Notes under the pieces: generated by a model
The model's database searches: none
The model's input: the letters and a program-made list of their open reading frames with translations, nothing else
Told to the model about the DNA's origin: nothing
Shown here: one piece after another, positions 43,456-53,529 of the stretch
Layout: every line of letters begins with the position of its first letter
Position numbering within the stretch: position 1 is the stretch's first letter
Made by a program: the position numbers and the translations under genes
Origin: Mitsuaria sp. 7
Lineage (GTDB): Bacteria; Pseudomonadota; Gammaproteobacteria; Burkholderiales; Burkholderiaceae_C
Reading direction: 5' to 3'
DNA: 64,000 nt
Assembly (NCBI RefSeq): GCF_001653795.1
Contig: NZ_CP011515.1
Coordinates: 186,001 to 250,000 of the forward strand

Positions 43456-43496
43456 GGTCCGTCCGGATCGTCTTTGCCCCCGGACCGGTGATCCGG
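43456..43496 (+). repeat. Interleaved inverted repeats between ahpC and ahpF
   Basis: GGTCCG (43456-43461) can pair with CGGACC (43481-43486), and CCGGATC (43463-43469) with GATCCGG (43490-43496). The two helices interleave, so they are alternatives or a pseudoknot. They lie in the 210-bp ahpC-ahpF spacer, which otherwise holds no gene I can support. Confidence 0.4.
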
Positions 43497-43637
43497 ATGA
43501 GGACGTTCCTCTCCCCCTCACTGCAAACGCGCCGCGCGTGGACCGATCCGGTCCGCGGGCGTGTGCTCGGCCGCCCCTCTGATCTGACAGGGAGGCCGGT
43601 TCTCGAAGTCGCTTAAGAAAATTGGAAGGAAGCAACG

Positions 43638-45191
43638 ATGTTGGACGACAACCTGAAGGCTCAGCTCAAGGCCTACCTGGAGCGGGTCACGCTGCCGTTC
43701 GAGATCGAAGCCTCGTTGAACGACTCCGAGAGCGCCGCAGAGCTCAAGCAGCTGCTGCAGGACATCACCGCGATGTCCGACAAGATCACGTTGAACCTGA
43801 ACGGCAACGATGCGCGCAAGCCGTCGTTCAGCCTGAAGCGCACGGGCACCGAGCAGAGCCTGCGCTTCGCCGCGATTCCCCTGGGCCATGAGTTCACCTC
43901 GCTGGTGCTGGCCCTGCTGTGGACGGGCGGCCATCCCCCGAAGGTGGAGCAGTCCACCATCGACCAGATCAAGGGCCTGGACGGCGACTACCTCTTCGAG
44001 GTGTACATGTCCCTGACCTGCCACAACTGCCCGGACGTCGTGCAGGCGCTGTCGCTGATGTCGGTGCTGAATCCGCGTGTGAAGACGGTGATCGTGGACG
44101 GCGCGCTGTTCCAGGACGAGGTCAATGCCCGCGAGATCATGGCCGTGCCCACGATCTACCTGAACGGCCAGGAATTCGGCTCGGGCCGCATGACCGTGGA
44201 AGAGATCGCCGCCAAGCTGGACACCGGCGCGGCGGAGAAGGACGCGGCCAAGCTGTCGGCCAAGGAACCGTACGACGTGCTGATCGTCGGCGGCGGCCCG
44301 GCCGGCGCGGCGGCGGCGGTGTATGCGGCCCGCAAGGGCATCCGCACCGGCATCGCGGCCGAGCGCTTCGGCGGCCAGGTCAACGACACGCTGGCGATCG
44401 AGAACTACATCTCCGTGCTGTCGACCGACGGTCCGAAGTTCTCGATGGCGCTGGAATCGCACGTCAAGGATTACGGCGTTGACGTGATGAACCTGCAGCG
44501 CGGTGAAGCGCTCATTCCGGCGACCACGCCGGGCGGCCTGGTCGAGCTGAAGCTGGCCAACGGCGGCTCGCTCAAGAGCAAGACCCTGATCATCTCGACC
44601 GGCGCGCGTTGGAAGAACGTCAATGTGCCCGGCGAGCAGGAATACAAGAACAAGGGCGTGGCCTACTGCCCGCATTGCGACGGTCCGCTGTTCAAGGGCA
44701 AGCGCGTGGCGGTGATCGGCGGCGGGAACTCCGGCGTCGAGGCGGCGATCGACCTGGCCGGCATCGTGGCGCATGTGACGCTGCTGGAATTCGGCGATCA
44801 GCTGCGCGCGGATGCGGTGCTGGTGAAGAAGCTGGAAAGCCTGCCGAACGTCGTCATCCTGAAGCAGGCGCAGACGAGCGAGTTCACCGGGACGGCGGGC
44901 AAGCTGGATGGTCTGAACTACGTGGATCGTGCGACTGGCGAGAGCAAGCGCGTCGAGGTCGAAGGCGTGTTCGTGCAGATCGGCCTGGTACCCAATACCG
45001 AGTGGCTGCGCGGCACGATCGAGCTGTCCAAGCACGGCGAAATCATCGTCGACGCGAAGGGTCAGACCTCGGTGCCGGGCGTGTTCGCTGCGGGTGATGC
45101 GACGACGGTGCCGTTCAAGCAGATCATCATCGCGGCCGGTGATGGCGCGAAGGCGGCACTCAGCGCCTTCGACCACATCATCAGAAACTGA
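43638..45191 (+). CDS. ahpF: Alkyl hydroperoxide reductase subunit F (AhpF)
   Basis: A 517-residue flavoprotein that passes electrons from NADH to AhpC. The N-terminal tandem thioredoxin-like domain has the CHNC redox centre (Cys128, Cys131). The FAD domain starts with [22 protein letters not shown], the catalytic disulfide is CPHC at about 344-347, and [19 protein letters not shown] binds NADH. The ending [20 protein letters not shown] is typical. Length close to E. coli AhpF (521). Confidence 0.97.
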   Translation: MLDDNLKAQLKAYLERVTLPFEIEASLNDSESAAELKQLLQDITAMSDKITLNLNGNDARKPSFSLKRTGTEQSLRFAAIPLGHEFTSLVLALLWTGGHPPKVEQSTIDQIKGLDGDYLFEVYMSLTCHNCPDVVQALSLMSVLNPRVKTVIVDGALFQDEVNAREIMAVPTIYLNGQEFGSGRMTVEEIAAKLDTGAAEKDAAKLSAKEPYDVLIVGGGPAGAAAAVYAARKGIRTGIAAERFGGQVNDTLAIENYISVLSTDGPKFSMALESHVKDYGVDVMNLQRGEALIPATTPGGLVELKLANGGSLKSKTLIISTGARWKNVNVPGEQEYKNKGVAYCPHCDGPLFKGKRVAVIGGGNSGVEAAIDLAGIVAHVTLLEFGDQLRADAVLVKKLESLPNVVILKQAQTSEFTGTAGKLDGLNYVDRATGESKRVEVEGVFVQIGLVPNTEWLRGTIELSKHGEIIVDAKGQTSVPGVFAAGDATTVPFKQIIIAAGDGAKAALSAFDHIIRN

Positions 45192-45230
45192 CCCTCCCCC
45201 TACGCGCTTCGCGCACCCCCTCAAGAGGGC

Positions 45231-45267
45231 GAGCCCAGAGGACCGGCAGAGTCCGGTCCTCGGGCTC
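45231..45267. repeat. Hairpin between convergent ahpF and rarD
   Basis: GAGCCCAGAGGACCGG (45231-45246) and CCGGTCCTCGGGCTC (45253-45267) form a long stem with one bulged base and a six-base loop. No T run follows. A smaller GCGC-TT-CGCGC hairpin is just upstream. Probably a transcription boundary or a REP-like intergenic element. Confidence 0.55.
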
Positions 45268-45287
45268 CGCTTGGTGGGTCTGGAACT

Positions 45288-46193
45288 TCAACGGCGTGAG
45301 CGCCAGAGGCTCTCCGCGCTGTAGACCGCGAGCGCCGACCAGATCAGCACGAAGCCGACGAGTCGCGCACCGGCGAGCGGCTCGTGATACAGCCACACCC
45401 CGAGCAGGAACTGGATCGTCGGGGACAGGTATTGCACGAGGCCGAGCGTCGTCAGCGTGATGCGGCGCGCGCCGGCGGCGAACAGCAGCAGCGGCACGGC
45501 CGTCAGCGGTCCGGCGAGCAGCAGCCACGCGATGTGGCCGGCATCGCCGGTCGCAAACGCACTGGTGCCCTGGCTGGTCCACCAGAACAACGCCACCGCG
45601 GCGAAGGGCGAGAGGATCAGCGTCTCCAGCGTCAGCCCCTCCAGCGCACCGAGATGCGCCGTCTTGCGCATCAGCCCGTAGATCCCGAAGCTCAGCGCGA
45701 GCACCAGCGCGATCCACGGCAGCCGTCCCGCGGTCACCGTCAGCCAGATCACGCCCGCCGCCGCAAGCCCGATCGCCAACCACTGCACGGGCCGCAGCCG
45801 CTCGCGCAGGAACACGAAGCCCAGCATCACGTTCACGAGCGGGTTGATGAAGTACCCCAGACTGGCTTCGACGACATGCCCCTGCTGTACTGCCCATACG
45901 TAGACCAGCCAGTTGGTCGACAGCAGCAGCGCCGACACCGCGCAGGTCCCGAGCAGCTTCGGCGAGCGCAGCACCGGACCGAGCCAGGCCCAGCGGCGCA
46001 GCGCCGTCAGCAGGATGGCGACGAAGACCATGGACCACAGCGTCCGGTGCGCGATGACCTCGAACGCGCTGACGTCGCTCAGCCGCTTGAAGTAGAGCGG
46101 GAACAAGCCCCACGCGATGTAGGCCAGCGCGGCGTAGAGCATGCCGGTGCGGGCGTGAGCGGGATCGGCGGCGGTGGAGGTGGCGTTGGTCAT
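45288..46193 (-). CDS. rarD: RarD-type EamA transporter
   Basis: A 301-residue inner-membrane DMT transporter with ten hydrophobic segments. The RarD signature is clear: GMLYAALAYIAWGLFPLYFK near the start, FEVIAHRTLWSMVF, and the VVEASLGYFINPLVNVMLG and LGLVQYLSPTIQFLLGV segments. RarD was linked to chloramphenicol sensitivity in Pseudomonas; substrate unknown. ATG 46193 was chosen because TM1 follows directly. Confidence 0.92.
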   Translation of the reverse strand: MTNATSTAADPAHARTGMLYAALAYIAWGLFPLYFKRLSDVSAFEVIAHRTLWSMVFVAILLTALRRWAWLGPVLRSPKLLGTCAVSALLLSTNWLVYVWAVQQGHVVEASLGYFINPLVNVMLGFVFLRERLRPVQWLAIGLAAAGVIWLTVTAGRLPWIALVLALSFGIYGLMRKTAHLGALEGLTLETLILSPFAAVALFWWTSQGTSAFATGDAGHIAWLLLAGPLTAVPLLLFAAGARRITLTTLGLVQYLSPTIQFLLGVWLYHEPLAGARLVGFVLIWSALAVYSAESLWRSRR

Positions 46194-46263
46194 GGTTCTT
46201 GGAGCGCGAGGGCCCGCGATTCTGCTCTTTTCAGGCGGCCCGCTTCGTCGCAGGATGGACACC

Positions 46264-46533
46264 ATGGCCCACGTCGAATTCACGTCGCAACTGCATCGCT
46301 TCGTCGATACCCCCAAGCTGGACTGCGACGCCGGCACGCTGGGGGAGGCGCTGACGCTCGCCTTCGACTGCAATCCGCGATTGCGCGGCTACATCCTGGA
46401 TGAGCAGGGGCACCTGCGGACGCACGTCGCGGTGTTCATCGACGGCCACCGCGCGCGGGACCGCCAGGCGCTCAGCGATCCGCTGACGGCGCAGTCCAAG
46501 GTCTACGTGCTGCAGGCACTGTCGGGCGGTTGA
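46264..46533 (+). CDS. MoaD/ThiS-like small sulfur-carrier-type protein
   Basis: An 89-residue beta-grasp protein (AHVEFTSQLHRFVDTPKLDC then LRGYILDEQGHLRTHVAVFI) ending in Gly-Gly (ALSGG), the feature by which MoaD and ThiS proteins are adenylated and carry sulfur. No molybdopterin or thiamine genes are close. The ATG at 46264 has AGGA at better spacing than the one at 46255. The next gene is a BNR-repeat protein, a pairing I have seen annotated in other bacteria, though the purpose of the pair is not known. Confidence 0.8.
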   Translation: MAHVEFTSQLHRFVDTPKLDCDAGTLGEALTLAFDCNPRLRGYILDEQGHLRTHVAVFIDGHRARDRQALSDPLTAQSKVYVLQALSGG

Positions 46534-46652
46534 TCGGAAGTCGATCGATCGGGCGTTGATCGGCCGGTTGCGCCTGTCGAGAACCGCGACGCTCGATCGT
46601 CGTGAGAGGTGAGATCCGCCATCGCAACACCAGCCATCGCAAGGAGACACCG

Positions 46653-47735
46653 ATGTCCACCACCGCCTGGGCCGCGACCCGCAAGGGCCTGTTCGAACTT
46701 CGGAACGATCCCGCCAAAGGCGGATGGTCGATAGGCCGTCACAGTTTCGTTGGGGATCCCGTCAGCATGGTGTTGCCCGCGCCGGCGGGCGGCGGACGGA
46801 TGTTCGCGGCGCTCAATCTCGGGCATTTCGGTTCGAAGCTGCAGGTGTCGGACGACGGCGGCGCCACCTGGCGCGAGCTCGCCGCGCCCGCGTTCCCCGA
46901 GCAGCCGCAAGGCGCGGAGGGGCCGCCGTGGAAGCTCCAGCAGATCTGGGCGCTGGAGCGCGGCGGCGACGGACGGCTGTGGGCCGGGACCATCCCCGGC
47001 GGTCTCTTCGTGAGCGACGACCAGGGCGAGTCCTGGCAACTCGTCGACACGCTGTGGGAGAAGCCCGAGCGGCTGGGCTGGTTCGGCGGCGGCTACGACG
47101 CGCCGGGCATCCATTCGATCAACGTCGATCCGCGCGATCCGAAGCGGCTGCTGCTCGGCATCTCCTGCGGCGGCGCCTGGCGCAGCGAGGATGGCGGCGC
47201 CAATTGGCACATCAGCGCCAGAGGCATGCGGGCCGACTTCCTCCCGCCGGAGCAGCAGGGCGAGGAGAACACCCAGGACCCGCATCGCATCGTCGCCAGC
47301 GCCGCCGATCCGGATGTGCTCTGGTGCCAGCATCACAACGGCGTCTGGCGCTCCGTCGACGGCGGCGCGAACTGGGGCGAGATCAAGCCGCCGCTGTCGG
47401 GCTTCGGCTTCGCGGTGGCCGCCCATGCCGGCGATCCCGACACGGCGTGGTTCGTGCCCGGCATCAAGGACGAGCGGCGCCTGCCTGTCGACGGCGCGCT
47501 GGTGGTGAACCGCACGCGGGACGGCGGCAAGACCTTCGAGACGCTGCGCAACGGCCTGCCGCAGGCGCATTGCTACGACCTTGTCTACCGCCACGGCCTG
47601 GCCGCGCACGACGACGGCCGACGTCTGCTGATGGGCAGCACGACCGGCAACCTGTGGGCGACCGATGATGCCGGCGATCGCTGGCAACTCGTGTCCGGGC
47701 ACCTGCCGCCGATCTACGCGGTGCGCTTCGGCTGA
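46653..47735 (+). CDS. BNR/Asp-box repeat beta-propeller protein (exo-alpha-sialidase-like)
   Basis: A 360-residue protein with at least five Asp-box or BNR repeats: SDDGGATW, SDDQGESW, SEDGGANW, SVDGGANW and TDDAGDRW, plus TRDGGKTF. These build a sialidase/VPS10/YCF48-like beta-propeller. There is no signal peptide, so it is probably cytosolic, and the catalytic residues of true sialidases are not evident. The ATG at 46653 has AAGGAG upstream. Function unknown; it follows the MoaD-like gene. Confidence 0.82.
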   Translation: MSTTAWAATRKGLFELRNDPAKGGWSIGRHSFVGDPVSMVLPAPAGGGRMFAALNLGHFGSKLQVSDDGGATWRELAAPAFPEQPQGAEGPPWKLQQIWALERGGDGRLWAGTIPGGLFVSDDQGESWQLVDTLWEKPERLGWFGGGYDAPGIHSINVDPRDPKRLLLGISCGGAWRSEDGGANWHISARGMRADFLPPEQQGEENTQDPHRIVASAADPDVLWCQHHNGVWRSVDGGANWGEIKPPLSGFGFAVAAHAGDPDTAWFVPGIKDERRLPVDGALVVNRTRDGGKTFETLRNGLPQAHCYDLVYRHGLAAHDDGRRLLMGSTTGNLWATDDAGDRWQLVSGHLPPIYAVRFG

Positions 47736-47775
47736 CTTTCTGCTTCTTCGCTTGCGGAAGTGCGCCGCCGTTTTT

Positions 47776-47822
47776 ACTCCCTCTCCCGCTTGCGGGAGAG
47801 GGCAGGGGTGAGGGCCAGCGGC
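47776..47822. repeat. 47-bp palindromic dispersed repeat, copy 3 (reverse orientation)
   Basis: Reverse complement of the unit at 10591-10637, containing CCCTCTCCCGC/TT/GCGGGAGAGGG and ending GCCAGCGGC. It lies between the convergent BNR-repeat gene and truC, again in a convergent spacer. Confidence 0.85.
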
Positions 47823-47844
47823 GGTGGCAGTGCTGTGACGGCGA

Positions 47845-48627
47845 TCAGAAGAATTGGCCCCACTCCGCGCCGGGCGCCGCTTCGATCTTGAGCAGCGCCC
47901 CGGTGATCGGGTGCGCCAGGGTCAGTCGCTGCGCATGCAGCCACAGCCGCTGCAGGCCGAAGTGCGCCGCGAGCGCGCGGTTGAGCGGTCCCTTGCCGTG
48001 GTTGGCGTCGCCGACGATCGGATGCGCGATGTGTTTCAGGTGTCTGCGGATCTGGTGCCGTCGCCCCTGGACCGGCTCGCAGGCGAGCAGCGCCAGTCGC
48101 GTCGTCGCGAAGCGCGGATCGGTGCTGACAGGCACCTCATGCCGTCGCAGGCAGGTCCACTCGGTCTGCGCCTCCAGGTGCGGCTGGCCGGCGGACGGCA
48201 GCTCGGGATCGCGCGCGAGCGGATGGTCGATGACGCCGCCGCCTTCGTCGTCCTGGCCGACGGGCCAGCCTCGCACCAGCGCCAGATAGCGCTTGTGGGT
48301 GCGGCGCTCGGCCAGTGCCCCGCCGAGCAGGCTTGCCACCTCGGCGCTCAACGCGAAGACGAGCACGCCCGAGGTGCCGCGGTCCAGGCGATGCGCCGGC
48401 CAGACGGGCCGGCCAAGCTGATCGCGCAGACGCTGCAGCGCGGCGTCTTCCTCGTGCGCGTCGATGGCGGTGCGATGCACCAGCAGCCCCGCGGGCTTGT
48501 CGATCACCGCGAGGTGTTCGTCCAGATGGAGGAGACGGAGCGCGCGCGACGGATCGATGGATGCCACGCTGGCATCGGCGGCGGGGTCGGTCAGGGCGAG
48601 GGAAGGGAGGTTGGAAGGAGATGTCAT
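47845..48627 (-). CDS. truC: RluA-family pseudouridine synthase, TruC type
   Basis: A 260-residue pseudouridine synthase. Motif I VIDKPAGLLVHRT and the catalytic motif HRLDRGTSGVLVF, whose Asp is the nucleophile, are followed by HKRYLALVRGWP and GRRHQIRRHLKHIAHPI near the C-terminus. There is no S4 domain, and size and motifs fit TruC, which modifies U65 of tRNA(Ile1) and tRNA(Asp) in E. coli. Start at ATG 48627 or the GTG at 48651. Confidence 0.88.
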   Translation of the reverse strand: MTSPSNLPSLALTDPAADASVASIDPSRALRLLHLDEHLAVIDKPAGLLVHRTAIDAHEEDAALQRLRDQLGRPVWPAHRLDRGTSGVLVFALSAEVASLLGGALAERRTHKRYLALVRGWPVGQDDEGGGVIDHPLARDPELPSAGQPHLEAQTEWTCLRRHEVPVSTDPRFATTRLALLACEPVQGRRHQIRRHLKHIAHPIVGDANHGKGPLNRALAAHFGLQRLWLHAQRLTLAHPITGALLKIEAAPGAEWGQFF

Positions 48628-48732
48628 CGCTGAAGGGGACGGTGTGCGCACGCCTGGAGCGTTTTTTGCCCTCTTTTCCCCGTTTGGGGGGAGAGGTCAG
48701 TCACAGGGTGCTTCGCCAAAATCCTGTCATGC

Positions 48733-48757
48733 GGCCTGCTCATCATCGCAGCAGGCC
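48733..48757. repeat. Hairpin in the truC/ychJ spacer
   Basis: GGCCTGCT (48733-48740) and AGCAGGCC (48750-48757) form a perfect 8-bp stem with a nine-base loop. The 303-bp spacer between truC and ychJ (48628-48930) contains this hairpin and the possible small gene at 48834; I see nothing else in it. Confidence 0.45.
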
Positions 48758-48833
48758 CTCAGCGCCATCGATGTCGGTGGCGGGACCCCCCGGTCCGCAG
48801 TCGTCGTTGTCGTCGCAGTCGCAGGAGTTCGCC

Positions 48834-48989
48834 ATGCCTCAGGAGTTTCACATCGGCCACCGGTCCTTCCTGGACCGGTTCGTCCAGGTCTTGGGCCGGA
48901 TGGTGCGCCGCACGCCGGCCGTGCGGCTGGTCAGTCGATCTGCCCGTCCACATACAGCCACGCCCCGTGCTCCCGCACGAATCGGCTGA
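48834..48989 (+). CDS. Possible small protein, 51 residues
   Basis: An ATG at 48834 preceded by AGGAG at seven-base spacing opens a 51-residue frame starting MPQEFHIGHRSFLDRFVQVL, basic and partly amphipathic. Its last third overlaps the 3' end of ychJ on the other strand. It is a candidate only: the ribosome-binding site and codon pattern support it, but I recognise no family. Confidence 0.35.
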   Translation: MPQEFHIGHRSFLDRFVQVLGRMVRRTPAVRLVSRSARPHTATPRAPARIG

Positions 48990-49389
48990 CTTCCTGCATG
49001 CGGTGCGCGCGCCCGCCGACCTTGCTGCGCGCGACGAAGGACACGGTCTCGTGGTCCGCGTCCTGGCGCGTGTGCGAGCGCACTTCCAGGCCCAGCCACT
49101 TCAGGTCGCGCTCGCCGCGATCCAGTGATGCCGGCCGGGTGCTCGGGTGCCAGGTCGCGAGCAGATAGTCGATCAGATCCATCGTGTAGGCCGTGTACCG
49201 CGAGCGCATCAGCGCCTGCGCGTCCGCCGCGATGAGCGCGCCGCTGTCGGCGAAGGCGCGGTGCAACGCGCCGCAACACGATGCGTAAGGGCGGCCGCTG
49301 CCGCAGGGGCACGGGTTTCCCTCTGAACCGGCGGTGATCGCCTTGCCGCTCGCGCTGTTCGCCGAGGTCTTTGATTTTTCTGGCTTCAT
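48931..49389 (-). CDS. ychJ: YchJ-family SEC-C motif protein
   Basis: A 152-residue protein. The N-terminal SEC-C zinc motif CPCGSGRPYASCC (about 27-39) is followed by the YchJ-type NTF2-like domain (LMRSRYTAYTMDLIDYLLATWH, then FVARSKVGGRAHRMQEVSRF). Function is unknown. The start at ATG 49389 leaves a spacer of 37 bp from the divergent uvrD. Confidence 0.88.
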   Translation of the reverse strand: MKPEKSKTSANSASGKAITAGSEGNPCPCGSGRPYASCCGALHRAFADSGALIAADAQALMRSRYTAYTMDLIDYLLATWHPSTRPASLDRGERDLKWLGLEVRSHTRQDADHETVSFVARSKVGGRAHRMQEVSRFVREHGAWLYVDGQID

Positions 49390-49426
49390 GGGGGCGGCAT
49401 CATGCCAGTCTCTCTAGAATGGCTGG

Positions 49427-51859
<2,433 letters not shown>

Positions 51860-51996
51860 GCGGACATCGTACAGAGCACGCCGTGAGGTCTGGCGACAGG
51901 CGCAGAATGGCGGTGAGGCGATAAAGATTCCAGCAAACAGGAATCAGTTTTGCCCTGGGAGGGAGATCCGAATAGGTCTTTGATTCTGGAATCTCC

Positions 51997-52317
51997 ATGC
52001 GAACTGTTGTACCGATCGATCCGCCCGACGACCCGATGATCGAGGACGCGCTGGCGCTGGGCGCCGCCGTCCGCGCCGCGCGCACCACGGCGCGCCTGCC
52101 GCTCGTCGAAGCCGCCGACGCGCTGGGCATGTCTCGTCAGACACTGATCAACATCGAGACGGGCCAGGGCGGCGTGAGCCTCTCCACCGTGCTCAAGGCG
52201 GCGAGGGCGCTCGGCGTGAGCCTCTTCGCCGTGCCGTCGCAGCAGCGCGAAGTCGTCCGGCGCGCGATCCGCACCGCGCGCGACTCGAAGTTCTCCGACC
52301 TGGATGACGATGCATGA
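51997..52317 (+). CDS. HipB-like XRE regulator/antitoxin
   Basis: A 106-residue protein with a Cro/CI HTH at about residues 25-78 (RLPLVEAADALGMSRQTLIN then IETGQGGVSLSTVLKAARAL), typical of HipB antitoxins, which bind HipA and repress the operon. It overlaps the HipA-like gene by four bases (ATGA), so the two are translationally coupled. Confidence 0.85.
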   Translation: MRTVVPIDPPDDPMIEDALALGAAVRAARTTARLPLVEAADALGMSRQTLINIETGQGGVSLSTVLKAARALGVSLFAVPSQQREVVRRAIRTARDSKFSDLDDDA

Positions 52318-53528
52318 ACGGTCTGGAGCTCTGGCTCGATGAACATGAAGTCGGCTGGCTGAAAGCCGCCGAGGCGTCCCCGATCTCGCTGGCTTATCTC
52401 GAACGATGGACGTCGGAAGTCCTGGCCTTCCCGCTGTCCCCGTCGCTGCCGATGCCTCCGCGCGGCGGACCGGGCAGCGAGTCCGCAGACGACGCCGTGC
52501 TCGCGTTCTTCGACCACCTGCTGCCTGTGGGCGAGGCGCGTTCGCGGATCTTCCCCGCGCTCGGGCTGAGACCCGAGGACAGCGTCGGCGCGCTGCGCCT
52601 GATGGGGCGGGATCTGCCCGGTGCCGTGCGCTTGATCGCGGACGGCCTTCAACGGCCGGCAGGTCCGGTGCAGCGGGCGATCCCGCGCGATGAGGTCTCC
52701 GAGCGCATCCGCCAGCGCGATGCCTTGCCCTTTGCGGTGTGGGACGGACAGGTGCGCGGCGCGCTCGGCGGCGAGCGGGACAAGCTCGGGATCTACGTCG
52801 AACGGGACGGTGGCTGGCACTTCGTCGACGGGCCGCAGATGGCCTCGACCCATGTGCTCAAGCCGGCGCCCGATGCGAACGGGTTGGGCGATCAGCCCTT
52901 CAACGAATTCTTCTGCCTGCGGCTCGCCGCGCGCGTGGGCCTGGACGTGGCGCCGGCGCAATTGCACCGCGTGCCGGAACCGGTGCTGCTGGTCGAGCGC
53001 TTCGATCGGCATCGCCTCGAGGACGGCCGCGTGCGGCGCGTGCATGCGATCAACGCCGGTCAGGCGCTCGGCGTACCGCCGGGCAATCAGGATGGCGTGT
53101 CGCTCGCGCAGCTGTTCTCGCTGCTGGGGCACAGCCCCACGCCGCTGGTCGACAGCCGGGCGCTGCTGCGATGGACGATGTTCCGCCAGCTCATCGGCTG
53201 CGAAGGCGCAGGCGCGAAGGACCTGTCCTTCTTCGTCGACCACGGCGGCCTGCGCGCGGCGCCGGCGCATGGATTCGCTGGCGGCACCGGCGATGCGGCC
53301 GCCTTCGACGCCGCGGCCTGGGCCGACTTCGCGCGGGACTGCGACATCGCGCCGCGCAGCGTCACGCTGGAATTGAAACGCCTGTGCGAGGCAGTGCTCG
53401 CACAGGCGCCAGTGTTGGCCGACGAGCTCGCGAACCACGTGCCGCGGCACGTGAGCGAAGCGATCCTCAGCCGTGTCCTCGGCGAGAGCGACCGTCAGGC
53501 CGCCCTCGCTCCGGAGATTTCCCGCTAG
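52314..53528 (+). CDS. HipA-like protein with degenerate kinase active site
   Basis: A 404-residue HipA-family protein. HipA toxins are Ser/Thr kinases that phosphorylate glutamyl-tRNA synthetase. Recognisable parts: an ATP-binding Lys in VLKPAP (Lys183), FNEFFCLRLAARVGLDV (196-212) and LVERFDR (226-232), all matching HipA. The catalytic loop, TDGHAKN in E. coli HipA (Asp309), reads CEGAGAKD at about 296-303, so the catalytic Asp and His are replaced by Gly and Asn by Asp. The later YDI metal-binding Asp is also absent. It is therefore probably a pseudokinase or a strongly diverged branch. Confidence 0.85.
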   Translation: MNGLELWLDEHEVGWLKAAEASPISLAYLERWTSEVLAFPLSPSLPMPPRGGPGSESADDAVLAFFDHLLPVGEARSRIFPALGLRPEDSVGALRLMGRDLPGAVRLIADGLQRPAGPVQRAIPRDEVSERIRQRDALPFAVWDGQVRGALGGERDKLGIYVERDGGWHFVDGPQMASTHVLKPAPDANGLGDQPFNEFFCLRLAARVGLDVAPAQLHRVPEPVLLVERFDRHRLEDGRVRRVHAINAGQALGVPPGNQDGVSLAQLFSLLGHSPTPLVDSRALLRWTMFRQLIGCEGAGAKDLSFFVDHGGLRAAPAHGFAGGTGDAAAFDAAAWADFARDCDIAPRSVTLELKRLCEAVLAQAPVLADELANHVPRHVSEAILSRVLGESDRQAALAPEISR

Positions 53529-53529
53529 A

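Noticed and set aside
52314..53528. HipA-like gene as a decaying pseudogene
   Set aside because: The frame is full length, coupled to its HipB partner and free of stops or frameshifts; only the active-site loops differ.
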